NCBI GenBank assembly: GCA_003194525.1
Contig: NBIV01000328.1
Span: 1-64,000 of the forward strand
DNA from: Gracilariopsis chorda
Taxonomy: Eukaryota > Rhodophyta > Florideophyceae > Gracilariales > Gracilariaceae
DNA: 64,000 nucleotides
Direction of reading: 5' to 3'
Shown piece by piece: positions 11,728 through 22,146 of the stretch. Within the stretch, counting starts at the first letter, position 1, and every line of letters starts with the position of its first letter. The notes beneath the pieces are model-generated. The model saw only the letters and a list, made by a program, of their open reading frames with translations, ran no database searches and was not told the origin of the DNA. A program made the position numbers and the translations under genes.

Positions 11728-11987
11728 CAGCAGTAGTGGGCTTGCACGACGCGTGGCCGCCTTTTTGCACTGCGGCAGTGCAACACATTGCACAGAGCAT
11801 ATATACTGCACTGGCACAGTGCAAAAAGCATCTTGCTTGCTGACCCTAACCTCTATTTTTAATTCCCATTTCAGGCTGGCCAATAGCGCAGTGTCGTAAC
11901 CTTTTGCTACTTTGGGCACTGTTCGCTGGCCTGGGACCTAGGCAAGGCCCAGCTCGTCTGCAGGGTGCCACAAGAGTAACCCACTAA

Positions 11988-12153
11988 GTACCACGGATCT
12001 GGGAAAGGTCAGGTGCTCCTCTGTGGTATACTGGTCGTTTGACGGCGATCAGGAAGTCTGAGGGTTTACCGTACCTAATACCAGCTTGCTGTGCAGGGTC
12101 CGGGAGGGCCGCCGTGTCGTACCTCTTGGGGACGGAAAGCACACTTCGGTGTG
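11988..12153 (+). other. Conserved leader block upstream of unit 3
   Basis: Second copy of the structured block. CTGGTCG (12031-12037) pairs with CGATCAG (12046-12052); the C-to-T change leaves a G-U pair. The CACAC-TTCG-GTGTG hairpin (12140-12153) is unchanged. The third stem is weakened (CCGTACC against GGTCCGG). Confidence 0.5.
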
Positions 12154-12493
12154 TGAGTAAAGGCACAGACCAATCCTTACAACCGGACGCGGGTTAAACA
12201 TCAAACGGCTAGAAAACCGGCTGGGCACACTCTGCCCGTCATAATCCAACAGGAGTGTGTCGAAAGTCCCTGTGCTGCGCACGACTGCATCGGGTAAATA
12301 TCAGCCTTGCAGCAATTTGTTTTTTGAATTGCTGCATGCGATTAGGCCCGGTGGGTGCAAAGCAACAAACTGCCACCAGTTTTTCCTTTTCAACTTTGTG
12401 GTATATTGGAAATTATTCTGGAACTCTGGCAAATTTTTTAACGGTTTACAAAAACATAGAATTGTTTTTTATTCCTTTTTCTGGTAAATTGAA

Positions 12494-15400
12494 ATGACGA
12501 GAGGGGGGCGACGTCTAAACTCTGGTGGCGTCCGATCTAAGTCAGGAGGTGCCAGAGACAATTCTGGAGGTGCCAGGTTGAACGCAGGCGGTGCAAGGCA
12601 AAACGCTGGTGGTCGTCACGTCGGCAGTGGTGGAGCACGGGCAGGAGCTGGAAGACCCCGAAGAGCACCAGCTCTTCCAGCTCCAGATGCGTTGGGAGTA
12701 AATGAGAGCGGAGCACACGTTCAAGGACCTATTGTTCCAGTGGTTGAAGAAGACGAAATTACTCCTGCACCTACTTCGGTTGCAGCAGCAGTTAGCACAA
12801 GCGCCGCTGGAGCCGGTGAGTCCGCTGCCACAGATCTACCGACATCGTGCCCACTTCCCGGATTTCTGGAGTTTGTGAGAGGCCTTCCAAGTCACATTCC
12901 ACCGCCTCCGATGCCTCCCCCTCTCCCACCGATGCCTGCAGAACAGATGCCAGTTGCGATGGAAGTGGAAGAGGATGAGATCATCCCTGCTCCTTCACAG
13001 TCACCGCTGTCACCACCGCCGCCACAGCAGCCTGCTCTGCCACAAGTTGAAAAAGAAGAAGAACAGATGCCAGTCCCGATGGAAGTGGAAGAGGATGAGA
13101 TCACCCCGGCTCCCTCACACCCGCCGCCGCAGCCTGCGCTGCCACAAGCTGAACAGGAAGAACAACAGGTGCCCATTCCGATGGAGGTGGAAGAGGGTGA
13201 GATCACACCGGCTCCCTCACACCAACCGCAGCATCAGCCACAGCAACAGCTTGATACGACGATCATGCACTGTGCTGGGCGTTCTGATCGAGGACTCTAT
13301 AGCGTGTACTATGCGTGGGATACCGCAGCTGATGAAGCTTGGAATGATCCATCCATCCGGGCAGGCTTTCCAGAGTTTGAAACGCTTTCCACTGCGGGTC
13401 AAAGGCGATGCGGAAGATGCGGCGAGCACGCACACACGCTCTACTCCTGCCCGTACCCGGACCGGATATTGAGAATTCATAGCTGCGAGTACTGCAGATG
13501 CGTTTTGCTTGGCAAAGAGACCAATGGAGTGTGCTGTGGAATGAAAAGAATGTCAGGGTGGGGCGTCACGTTCCGCAGAAGGCATAGCAGCGAGTTGGTT
13601 CGCCGTCTTTATAGCCTCAGAGCCTTTCACAGCCATTTCCTCAACTTGAATACACGCTCTTTGCGACGACGCAAGCGTTCATGGACATGTCGTATGTGAC
13701 GGGAGGCGGTCCCTCCTTTCTCAGACTTGAGGGCAACGCAGCTCTCGCTCTGCCCACGCAGAACCAGAACAACACGCGCTACAGCTTTCTGTGGGGTACT
13801 GGTCCGCCTTCCTTAGATCCATCTCACTATGCTCGTGCCAATATGCGTGCGTTCATTCAGGACATCAACGTAAGAGACATCGTACCCAAGTTGTATGATG
13901 TGATCCAGCCGAAGCCAGACGTGGTGTGCGAACGTTACAGATCCTTGCTTAGCACGCAACAGCAACAACAACAACAAAATGCCGAGACTGCCGTGGATAT
14001 CAGCGTGCAAGCAGCAGAACAATGAGTAGTCGTACGTGGATACGAAGGAACCCGAAGTGCTACCGTCAGTACTCCTCATGCAGGTGCGGGCCCTCTCCCT
14101 GAAGATGTTCCGGGTGGGGGACCAACCATGATGAGAACACTCGTGGTTGATCCCACTGGCCTGTACCGAGTGGAGTCTCAGGTACCGCGCTTGGTAGAAG
14201 GAACCATAACCGAAGAGCACGCTGCAGTGACGAGTGCTGCTGCTGCTGGATTAGGGGCGACTGCGAATGCCCCAAACAATGTGCAAGTGCGGTACCGACT
14301 TCTAAACCCGGCATCCAAACTTGCAGAGAAGGGCACTTTCCCTCTTCTCTACCCGTACGGGGATCAGCATGAACCGTTTGACATCGGCCTGTTTCTGGAT
14401 GCAAGGAACTCCACACAGCAAAGCTCAGGTCTTAGCGTCAACGAGTGGAAGCTCCGAAAGCTAACCTGGGCTCAGAACGCGAAGCGACGTTTGTACTCAG
14501 ACAAAATCCTCCTCAACAGTGGACCGTTGATGCAGATGTGGATGCTCCGCACTCACACAAACATTGAGGACATGCGACTACGCTTCCTGGAGAGAGAACA
14601 ACAGGCACGTATTGTACAGGAGCAAGAGATCCAGCAAGCACAACAGCAAACTGCTCATGTGTCACCATCACAGTTCGCACAAATGGGATGCATATTTCTG
14701 CCCGATGACTTGGACAACTCAGCGGCGTACTGGAAGAACAAGCGCATGGATGTACAAGCAATCCTAGCGCGGAGAGAACCGCCTGCTCTTTTCATTACAA
14801 TCACCATGAACATCTGGAGAGAGGACATCCAGTGCCTTGGTATGGATACCAGCAATCGGAGCGCATTTACGGCTCAGAGTAACCGCCCTTGACCGTTTGA
14901 CCGACCTGATCTGATTGCAAGGGTGTAAAACCAGTACGCAAACGACTTCATGAAGGACTTGGAGAAGAACTCGGAGCACATCTTTGGATTGAAGTGCATG
15001 GGGCTTGCATCAAAGCTCGAGTTTCCCGAGCGCAATGTGCCTCATCACCACATGCTCTTGTGGCTCGGTGGGGGCGTGATTGAAGACGTTGATGTGATCG
15101 CCGAGCTCATTCGTGCAGAACTTCCTCTTACAGGTGAAGACGACGCGTTGCGTGGCCTCATTCGTTCCATGCACAGGCACCGCCACTCCCCCTATTGCAG
15201 GAATCGCGCTGGGCGGTGCGAGTTTGGGTACGACCGCAACATGATTGTGCCGGAGACGTACATTGAAGAAGGCACGAATCGCGTGGTCTACCGCAGAAGA
15301 AGGCAACATGACCTCAAGATTGTGACGTACAACCCAACTTTGACCAAGAAGTACCGCTCTCATATCAACGTAGAGTGCACGCAAGGAGGGGGCGCAGTGG

Positions 15401-15553
15401 CTTATCTGATGAAGTACGCATTTAAACAGCCCAAAGCTCAGGAGGTGGTGCTCAATGTGAGTGGTGCTGATGAGACAGGCGCACAGAACGATCAGCAACA
15501 AGAGCCGCAGGCTCAGAATGACATTCGTGCACACATGCGAGCGCGTGTGGTGG
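12494..15553 (+). pseudogene. Helitron unit 3 N-terminal and Rep region, heavily broken
   Basis: ATG at 12494 opens a 401-codon frame with the same Gly/Arg repeats, EEDEITPAPS repeats and CX2CX4HX4C knuckle as unit 2. A 2-nt insertion near 13655 shifts the frame. The Rep frame then runs from 13681 with in-frame stops TGA 14023-14025, TGA 14890-14892 and TAA 14926-14928. The histidine motif is present as NVPHHHMLLWLGGG (near 15045) and the tyrosine motif as AYLMKYAFK (near 15398). Near 15553 about 0.47-0.5 kb found in unit 2 (roughly 8440-8930) is missing, which deletes the Rep-helicase linker. Confidence 0.88.
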
Positions 15554-17437
15554 ACTCCTCGCGGACGGATCCGAGTTTGATATTGCATTCCAAGAAGCAG
15601 TGCAGATATACTGCACACCCTCCGAGCTAGGACGTCTGGTTGTCGCACTATACCAACAAGGCGCGGACCCAGAAAAAATGACCGTCGAAAACTGGGAGGC
15701 GCTATGTAGCGACACACATACAGGAGATGAGCAGCAACGAAAGCAAGAATTGTATCGACGTGTGGTGGAGATCTCAGACCGGCACGGTGGGCGACTGATT
15801 CGCAATCATAGCTTCTTCTCCCGACACCTACAGCAGAACCATGCAGCATTGACTGAGGCAAATCGAGCTACAACAACTCGAGACGCGCGAGTGGTGCGAA
15901 ATTCGTCAACTTTGCAGTCAAGGTACGCCACCTTAAAACCTCGCCAAATACAAGTCATTGACACCGTCATTGCCGCATTGCAACAACGAAAGGCACTGCA
16001 GGAGCGCACAAGCACTCCTGGAAACGTGGTCTTTGTGCAAGGATCCGCAGGAACCGGAAAGACATACGTGCTCAACCTCCTTTGTGATATCGTTAAGTCG
16101 GAAGGAATGCTCGCTGAAATGACTGCTACAACAGGCATTGCAGCTTCGTTGTACGAAGGTGGCGGCTCTTTACATAGCCTGCTCGGACTGGGTGTAGCGG
16201 ACAGGGACAGCACAAGCAGCACTACAGACACTTTGTCAAAGTACGGTCCCTGATCTAAACGTGCAGAACTGCTGCGCGAAATACAACTGCTCGTCTTGGA
16301 TGAGGCGTCCATACTCTCACAAAAGCTCTTTGAACTCATGGATGAGTTGCTCAAAGATCTTCGCTGCAGTGGAATGGAAAACCCGCCTCCGTTTGGGGCT
16401 TGACCATCGTTCTATCCGGCGACTACTCCCAGCTGCTTCTAGTGGTGCCGCAGGTGTACATGGAGGCCGAGCCGGTTGGAAATGGGAGACGTGTGTACAC
16501 AAACATTCACAACGAATTGCCGTGGAAGAGTGATCTGTAGACATTGTGCTCGGTTCAAGTGCTGTACCTCACCGAACAAGTACGCCAAGCCGATGATCCG
16601 GCATTTGCATCGCTGTTACGTTCCATTGCACGCAACACAATATCCCACATTCCTCCACTACCACTCAGATCTACCGGTGGCATGCAAACCGCCTACCAAT
16701 TTCTGTGGAAGTGGCTCACAACACGACGCAAGGAGGATGTGGATCTCAGCAAAATGCTCATTGCCTCCACAAATCAGTTGGTCGACGAACATAATGCGGC
16801 AGCGCTAGATCTGTTTCCTGGTGAGCGCTTCACTCTTCCGTCAGCGACAACCGTGCAACCTGTTCGTGGACAGAACCCAGAGTCTGACTTTGCCAGTTCT
16901 ATCGTCCCCGATTTTGCATATCAGTATGCGCATACTGGAGTACTGCCTCATAACTTGGACTTGAAGATTGGTGTGCCAGTTATGGTCATTCGGAACGTGC
17001 TGCATCCCGCTGTGGTCAACGGAAAGCTGTTCGTAGTCGTGCGTGTCGATCAGTTTACGATGCAGGTGGCTCGATTCGACGACAACAGACAGGTGCTGGA
17101 ACGACAGCTCCTGCATCGTATTGACTTCGAGTTTTCTTTCGCAGACATTCGCATGATTCGAAGGCAGTTCCCCATTCGTCTTGCGTTTGCAGATACCGTT
17201 CAAAAAGGACAGGGAAAAACCTTGGACGGTTTGGATGTGGATGTACGATCCAACTTCTTCTCCGCCGGTCCGTTGTATTTCGCATTGTCGCGCGCTCGAA
17301 GGAACGACCAGGTGCTACTCCTGCATGACCTGCAGCTTACATACACAAATGTGCACACAATTCATCCCATGCCTGTGGCCATCGCCAATCCAGTGCTGCC
17401 TGAAGCCATTCAGTTCTGCATCCCTCCACAAGCATAA
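15554..17437 (+). pseudogene. Helitron unit 3 Pif1-type helicase region
   Basis: Helicase frame from about 15600 with Walker A GSAGTGKT (near 16038). Breaks: TGA at 16251-16253 (CGA in the other units), G4 run 16395-16398 (frameshift shared with unit 1), and TAG at 16538-16540 (TGG elsewhere). The C-terminal third, 16544-17437, is open with DTVQKGQGKTLDGL and a changed motif YFALSRARRND where units 1 and 2 have YVALSRV or YVTLSRV. It is inactive on several counts. Confidence 0.87.
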
Positions 17438-17638
17438 TCGTATTTCTTGCGTTCTTCATTCATTGAGTTAAACTACTTGCTTTTTTGCTTTCGCTTTCTC
17501 CACCCTTTTTTTCTTAGCACCAATGTTTATCACTCCTTCACCGCGCCGTGCAGCGCCGCCCTCGGCCCAAGGCCGCTTCCTCTTGTCTCTCCATTATAAG
17601 TATTTGTTCACGTATGAGGGGGGTGTCTTTGATTGAAT

Positions 17639-17714
17639 GGAGGCGTTGCGCCACAAAATCGCTTTGCACGCCCCCGTTTGCCCATGCAAAACGCCCATTT
17701 GGCGCAACGCCTCC
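17639..17714. repeat. Inverted repeat, fourth copy
   Basis: Perfect 15-bp arms GGAGGCGTTGCGCCA (17639-17653) and reverse complement (17700-17714), in the 3' flank of unit 3. They lie between the first (about 17560) and final (18026) 3'-end hairpins. Confidence 0.85.
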
Positions 17715-18025
17715 CTACCATATAAAACCTTCAGCAGCAACAGCAGCAGCAAAGCTTTCTGCTTACTGGCTGGCACTCTCATAATGACTGCAGTGCCACC
17801 CAGTTACACAAAGCAACGTGTCGAACTTTCTCATCATTGGCTGGCACTGCAGTCAATTTAGGCACCTAAACACAAACCATTACGGCTCTACATACTCTAG
17901 GCACCGCGGTGCCCCGTGGTTCTACGAGTGCTATTGCGAGCGCAAGCGAGTAAAGTGCTCGGAGAGCCTCCGAACGCTACTAAATACACAAAGCTACAAA
18001 AACAACGCGGCGCGCAGCGCCGTCC

Positions 18026-18054
18026 ACGGCCGAAGGCCGTTTCCACTTGTCTAA
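18026..18054 (+). other. Helitron 3' terminus: hairpin + CTAA
   Basis: Hairpin ACGGCC-GAA-GGCCGT (18026-18040), 10-nt spacer (18041-18050), CTAA (18051-18054), then T. Helitrons end with a short hairpin 10-12 nt before CTRR and insert between A and T, so this is a canonical right end and marks the edge of the array. The equivalents inside the array read CTCA, CTCT or AATG instead of CTRR. Confidence 0.82.
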
Positions 18055-18213
18055 TCTTACTAAGGATTTGTGCGACAACGACCTTTGCAACCCTTAAAAA
18101 TTTAGTAAAATGCACGATTTCCTTTTTTTGGCGCAAACTGCGCCAACACCCAACATCGTGCTTCACGTTCATTTTTTGAGTCTTTTGGCTCGCTAACTTT
18201 TTGCGCCAATGAT

Positions 18214-18247
18214 AATCAAACGTTTTGGACAACTAAAACGTTTGATT
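18214..18247. repeat. 13-bp perfect hairpin
   Basis: AATCAAACGTTTT (18214-18226) and its reverse complement (18235-18247) with an 8-nt loop. It lies just outside the Helitron end. A shorter GGCGCAAACTGCGCC hairpin lies near 18130. Confidence 0.75.
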
Positions 18248-18274
18248 CTCAGGTTTGTGACAGCTCAAGCTCCG

Positions 18275-18496
18275 GCCCTATCACTCTTTCCTGCAGGCAA
18301 GATGCAGACGTCACAACTGCAGGAAAGAATGGTAGGGCGGCCGTACCACTCTTTCCTGCAGGCAAGATGCAGACATCACAACTGCAGGAAAGTGTGGTAA
18401 AGCCGAAGGCCCTTCTTACCCCACTCAAGCTCTGGCCCTACCACTTTCTGCAGGCAAGATGCAGACGTCACAATTGCAGGCAAGAGTGGTAGGGCC
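18275..18496. repeat. Three tandem hairpin units (CTGCAG-type fold-back repeats)
   Basis: Three ~55-65-bp fold-backs sharing a TACCACTCTTTCCTGCAG-type left arm and a near-identical central loop (GCAAGATGCAGACRTCACAA). Arms are 18275-18296 with 18317-18338, 18344-18361 with 18382-18399, and about 18434-18453 with 18474-18496. Each arm pair has only 1-3 mismatches. Small GGCC-GAA-GGCC-type hairpins follow units 2 and 3, echoing the Helitron terminal hairpin. They may be a MITE-like family; function unknown. Confidence 0.75.
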
Positions 18497-18661
18497 GAAG
18501 GCCCTTTTTACCCTTGTTTTGAGAATAATAATTGGAAGAATTTTGAGTAAGCTCGTGCAAAAGCCCTGAATATCAAAGGAAATCTAGAATGTGCCACGAT
18601 AATGCCGTTCGTATAAGCAAGCCGCAAAACATACAAACCAGTCATAATATTTCCGGGGACG

Positions 18662-19177
18662 ATGGTCCAGTATCGTAAGGTTCAAGGCAAATTTCAATCT
18701 GCAACTTCCGTGTTTCCGGAATGCTACTTGTTCCAAAAAGAACCGTCCGGAGCAGATACCGATATAGTTTTTGAATGGGCAAAAGGATGTGTAGACAAAA
18801 CTGTTGCACTGCGACGGAATAATCAGGAGCTGCTCTTAATGCTTGACGGTTACAGAGCTCATGTTAAGTACAAGATCCTCAGACTTTTCAAAGATAAAGG
18901 TATTGTTGTCGTTGCTCTACCGGCTCATTCTTCCCATTTTACGCAACTGCTAGGCCTTGGCGTTTTCTGTTCATATAAAAGCTTTTTCCAACGCAATTTA
19001 CATCAGGTAGCGCGGCAAAAAAACAAACTCAACGCATTCCACGTTGGAAAATGTATCCTCAACGCTTATGCCCGTTCTCACATAGTTCCGAACATACTTT
19101 CAGGGTTCCGAAAATCTGCAGTATGGGACCTCGAACATTTTGCTCTCAACTTCGAACCATTATGTTTGTACATGTAG
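18662..19177 (+). pseudogene. Pogo/Tigger-type (DDE_1) transposase fragment
   Basis: A 171-codon ORF matching the C-terminal part of DDE_1 transposases (pogo/Tigger/CENP-B-like), which cut and paste Tc1/mariner-superfamily transposons. Seen: ELLLMLDGYRAHVKYKIL (second catalytic Asp in LDGYRAH), VVVALPAHSSHFTQLLGLG and SGFRKSAVWDLEHF. The family normally reads QPLDxGVF at the last site; here it is QLLGLGVF, so the third catalytic Asp is replaced by Gly. The N-terminal HTH domains and the first Asp are absent. It is a truncated, dead copy, distinct from the minus-strand element at 20166-34279. Confidence 0.8.
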
Positions 19178-20165
19178 AAAAGAAACAGAATCGTTAGTAA
19201 GGTGACGATTGATGAGTTGATTACGTCATTCAGTAATAATAGTCGTACTTTTCTATGCGATGCAAATATGGAAGAAGCGGGCCATGTCAAAATTGACACA
19301 AGCCACGGTGCTGTCGTGACTAACACCAAGGTTATGGACGCAGTTCATAACCAGATGACCAACCAAAAGCAAGATATTGAGCACAAAAAGCGGCAGAGTA
19401 GGCTGCAGAGTGGGCTGCGGCTTATAAAGAACCAGAGGCTGACATACGCCAATTGATTGTCCTGGCGCTCCAACGAGCGATTTAGCAAAAGTTTCTAGAC
19501 AGCACACGCGCATTGCGGATCTCTGTGAGGCGGGCGTAAGCCAATATTGCCAGAGTGTGGAAGGAAAACGATGAGGTTGCGTAAAAGGCGGACTATATGC
19601 GCAGCACGCAGCATTTCATTAACAGACTACAGTGTGCGCTCATCACGGCTTCACAATGCCCGCCACAAGAATCACTTGCTCGCCAGCCACCACCAATGAC
19701 GAACGCGACGCGCAGCCTGGTGCCACATTTGAAAGCGGTTTTACGCACGAAGCACTCTCCAAACATGTAACTTCGTTGTTACGATGCGTGCCCGGAGGTG
19801 TACGGCGTGGCAGCGCGCTTATGTTGTCAGACGGGCTTGCCGAGTTGTGCTTCTGCTACGCGGTGAGGCTCGCTTTTGGTCGCATATGAACAGCAGTGTG
19901 GCAGAACAAGCGCATATTTCTTGCCGAGTAATTAAATGGCACATACGGGGCTGTTTCAATGGGTAAAAACCAGGCGCGTTGGCAGGCGTACGGTTGCATT
20001 TTGGAGACTGCGGTATTCGATACCGGGAAAAGACTTCTATGTGCTTGCGTCTGCCGCAAAGCAAGCTGGCTGAGCAGCCGCGCACCTGAGATATGACCGT
20101 TTGAGCTTTTGTATCTGGACTGTTTTGGTACCCTTGTCGAATTATTGTGTGGGCGTCTACCCTTC
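19178..20165. other. Gap between transposon remnants
   Basis: No convincing coding region. Short open frames (for example 19632-19889) have no recognisable motif. Nothing else identified. Confidence 0.5.
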
Positions 20166-20470
20166 CAGATCAGGGTAATTTACAGCACTTTTCATGATTT
20201 GTCGCGCTCTCGCGACTGACAGTCACATGTTTTAAAAACAAGTTTACTGAGAAGGTTCAGAACGCTCCATACAACTACCCCACGGACTCTCAGACGCTAA
20301 TCCGTCAAATCGTCGCAGCTACCCTACAAGATCGGGGTAATTTGGAACACTTTTCATGATTGGTCACGCTCTCGCGACTGACGGCCACCCATGTTTACGA
20401 CACGTTTACTGAGAAGGTTGGTAACGCTCTCTACAAACATCCCACGTACTCTCAGACGCCAAAACTTCAA
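20150..20470 (+). repeat. Two diverged 162-bp subterminal direct repeats
   Basis: Unit 1 (from about 20150) and unit 2 (from about 20312) share, in order, the terminal motif GATCRGGGTAATTT, TTTTCATGATT, CGCTCTCGCGACTGAC, GTTTACTGAGAAGGTT, AACGCTC and ACTCTCAGACGC. The period is 162 bp. Subterminal repeats of this kind often serve as transposase binding sites; that role is inferred. Confidence 0.7.
20166..20181 (+). repeat. Left inverted terminal motif of the pogo-type element
   Basis: CAGATCAGGGTAATTT, exact reverse complement of 34264-34279. Related versions lie at 20328-20343 (AAGATCGGGGTAATTT) and about 20528-20540 (AAGGTAATTTAGAAC). Confidence 0.7.
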
Positions 20471-20874
20471 CTTGGAGCTACGTCGCTTTTATGCTCTTGC
20501 TCGTTACGCCCTTGTAATCCACAGTTCCAAGGTAATTTAGAACACCTTTCTTCTTATCCACCAACACAAGTGGGGACATCTTGGGGTTTCAAGACACGTT
20601 TCCTCGCCAAGAGAGTCAGTGAACACAATTTCGTGCAAGTCAACTAGATTTAGATCAATTATGTGCATCTCCAACAATGCCCACCGTGCTTCTGTGGCAT
20701 TTTTTCCTTGTCTTTTTCATCGTTCTTTATGGCCTACATGTCCTCCTCTCGTATTCTCATGCTTTCTCTGAAAGTCATCCTGAAACGGGCACAATCTCCG
20801 CCCTTGTTATGCTTCTCTTCCTGATTATAATGCGAGCTCTTGAGCTCTTTGTCCATCGCTTTTGACCGGGCAGC

Positions 20875-22146
20875 CTACAAGGCGTTGAAATTGTCTCCTG
20901 TTTTGCTACCTTTCTTCACAGAGAACTCGGATTCTGACCAGAGCGCTTCTGCCTTGGTATGCTGCTTGAGCAGTGAAGCTTTGGCTTTCTGTTCACACTT
21001 TGTAGTTGCTTCTTTCTGACGCTTTTCTTGTTCCAGTGCCACTTTTTTACGTTTCTCTACACGTTCCACAGCCTTTTTTGTTTCCTCTTGCCCAGATCTT
21101 TCTGCTCTTGAACTTTGTTTAGCCTGGCCATGATTACATCTTTATGTGTCAGGTATGCCGCGGGAGCGCCAGTCTACGTGTCCAATGAAGATTGATCTTT
21201 GATTTTGTACTTCAATAGGCGCTTTTTGGTGCGTGTGCACTCCTCAATTTTGTGTTGTGATCTGTTTTCTTCTTAGACGTAAGTGGTCAGGGAGTCCCAA
21301 GTTTGACCGGGCTGCATATTTCCTGCCAGTATGTCCTGCTCTTCTTTGACGTGAGCAGAAGTTCTAAGCACCTCCATTCTCTCACTCCTTACCATCTTTA
21401 TAGCTTTTTGGTCGTCACGTTTCTTCTTTGCCCACTCCAGATATCTGAAGTCCATAGGAAACAACCCGAAATCGACAAATGCTCTGCGTATCACAGTTTC
21501 AGACAACCCCCTGTACCCTGCAATGGCCAATTTCATTCGCACACCTATATCAGAAAAGTCAAGAAGCAAGAATTTGTTCAGATAATCATGTTTTTACCGA
21601 ATTATCGTTTGGAAAATGTGAATGATGGTGGTCTCACAATCCTGCAAAAAGGGTAAGGTATTTGCAGGACTTTGAACCACTTCAATATCAAAGAATTTAG
21701 CCTTTTCTAACCACGCAATCCCCTTTCGCGACTTGTGTCCATCAAACAACAGGAGTAACTTGGTTTGGTTTCGGCTTCTGCTTCGCATGTAGGTTAATAT
21801 TACTCATGACGTACCTGATCGTTTCAATTGCCATGGAACCGTTTTCCGTGCCCCAAACAGAAGCTGTTTCAGGGAACCAGTCGTCAAATTCTAGCCAGTG
21901 TGGTGCTCTGGTGGGATCTTTGAAATTTCCAAACGCAGTGCGTCGTACCAACGCATCATTTTCCTCTTGCCTGCAAAGATAAGAAATGGTGGAAGCCTTT
22001 TTCCGGAGACACACGCTATTATACAGGCCATAAAATGCTTGCCTGGTTTCGTTAACGACATTTTGTACCCTCCGTAGTGTGTGGAGGATGAAGCAAATGG
22101 CTTTCGATGCTTTCCATGCAGCTCGGCTATCGTTATGTCATCCAGG
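20875..22146 (-). pseudogene. Pogo-type transposase, C-terminal half (DDE core and tail)
   Basis: Reading down the minus strand from the LTR junction at 22146: DDIT (start of the DDE core), an MACIIACVSGKRLPPFLIF-like block (about 22050-21980), LLLLFDGHKSRKGIAWLEKA (near 21755), PANTLPFLQD (where the family has PANTTHxLQPLD) and AFVDFGLFPMDFRYLEWAK (near 21490-21420). A Lys/Glu-rich coiled-coil tail lies at 21069-20875. Frameshifts separate these blocks, and the last catalytic motif is altered. The N-terminal half continues at 33320-33917. Confidence 0.8.

Larger units (their letters stand above)
10817..12493 (+). other. Spacer between Helitron units 2 and 3
   Basis: 1.68 kb without a gene. 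It holds a first 3'-end module with a decayed hairpin (GCGGCC-GAA-GCCCGC near 10930), inverted repeat 11017-11092, a CAG run (11111-11133), and then an extra ~450-bp segment ending in a second 3'-end hairpin ACGGCC-TAA-GGCCGT (11407-11421). Next come inverted repeat 11472-11549, a longer CAG run (11573-11615), the hairpin 11687-11727, and the conserved leader block before ATG 12494. The doubled 3' module is absent after unit 1 and present after unit 3. Confidence 0.7.
1..18054 (+). mobile_element. Tandem array of three Helitron units
   Basis: Three head-to-tail units each encode a Rep region followed by a Pif1-type helicase, the hallmark coding set of rolling-circle Helitrons. Start codons of units 2 and 3 lie at 5400 and 12494 (7,094 bp apart). 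Helicase ends lie at 4151, 10816 and 17437. Unit 1 is cut by the window edge. The right end at 18051-18054 is CTAA followed by T, preceded by a hairpin, which is the canonical Helitron 3' end. The 5' (TC) ends of individual units could not be fixed. All units carry frameshifts or stops, so the array is probably not autonomous. Families in which tandem arrays are common (Helentron/Helitron2 types) or rolling-circle read-through could explain the arrangement; this is inference. Confidence 0.9.
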
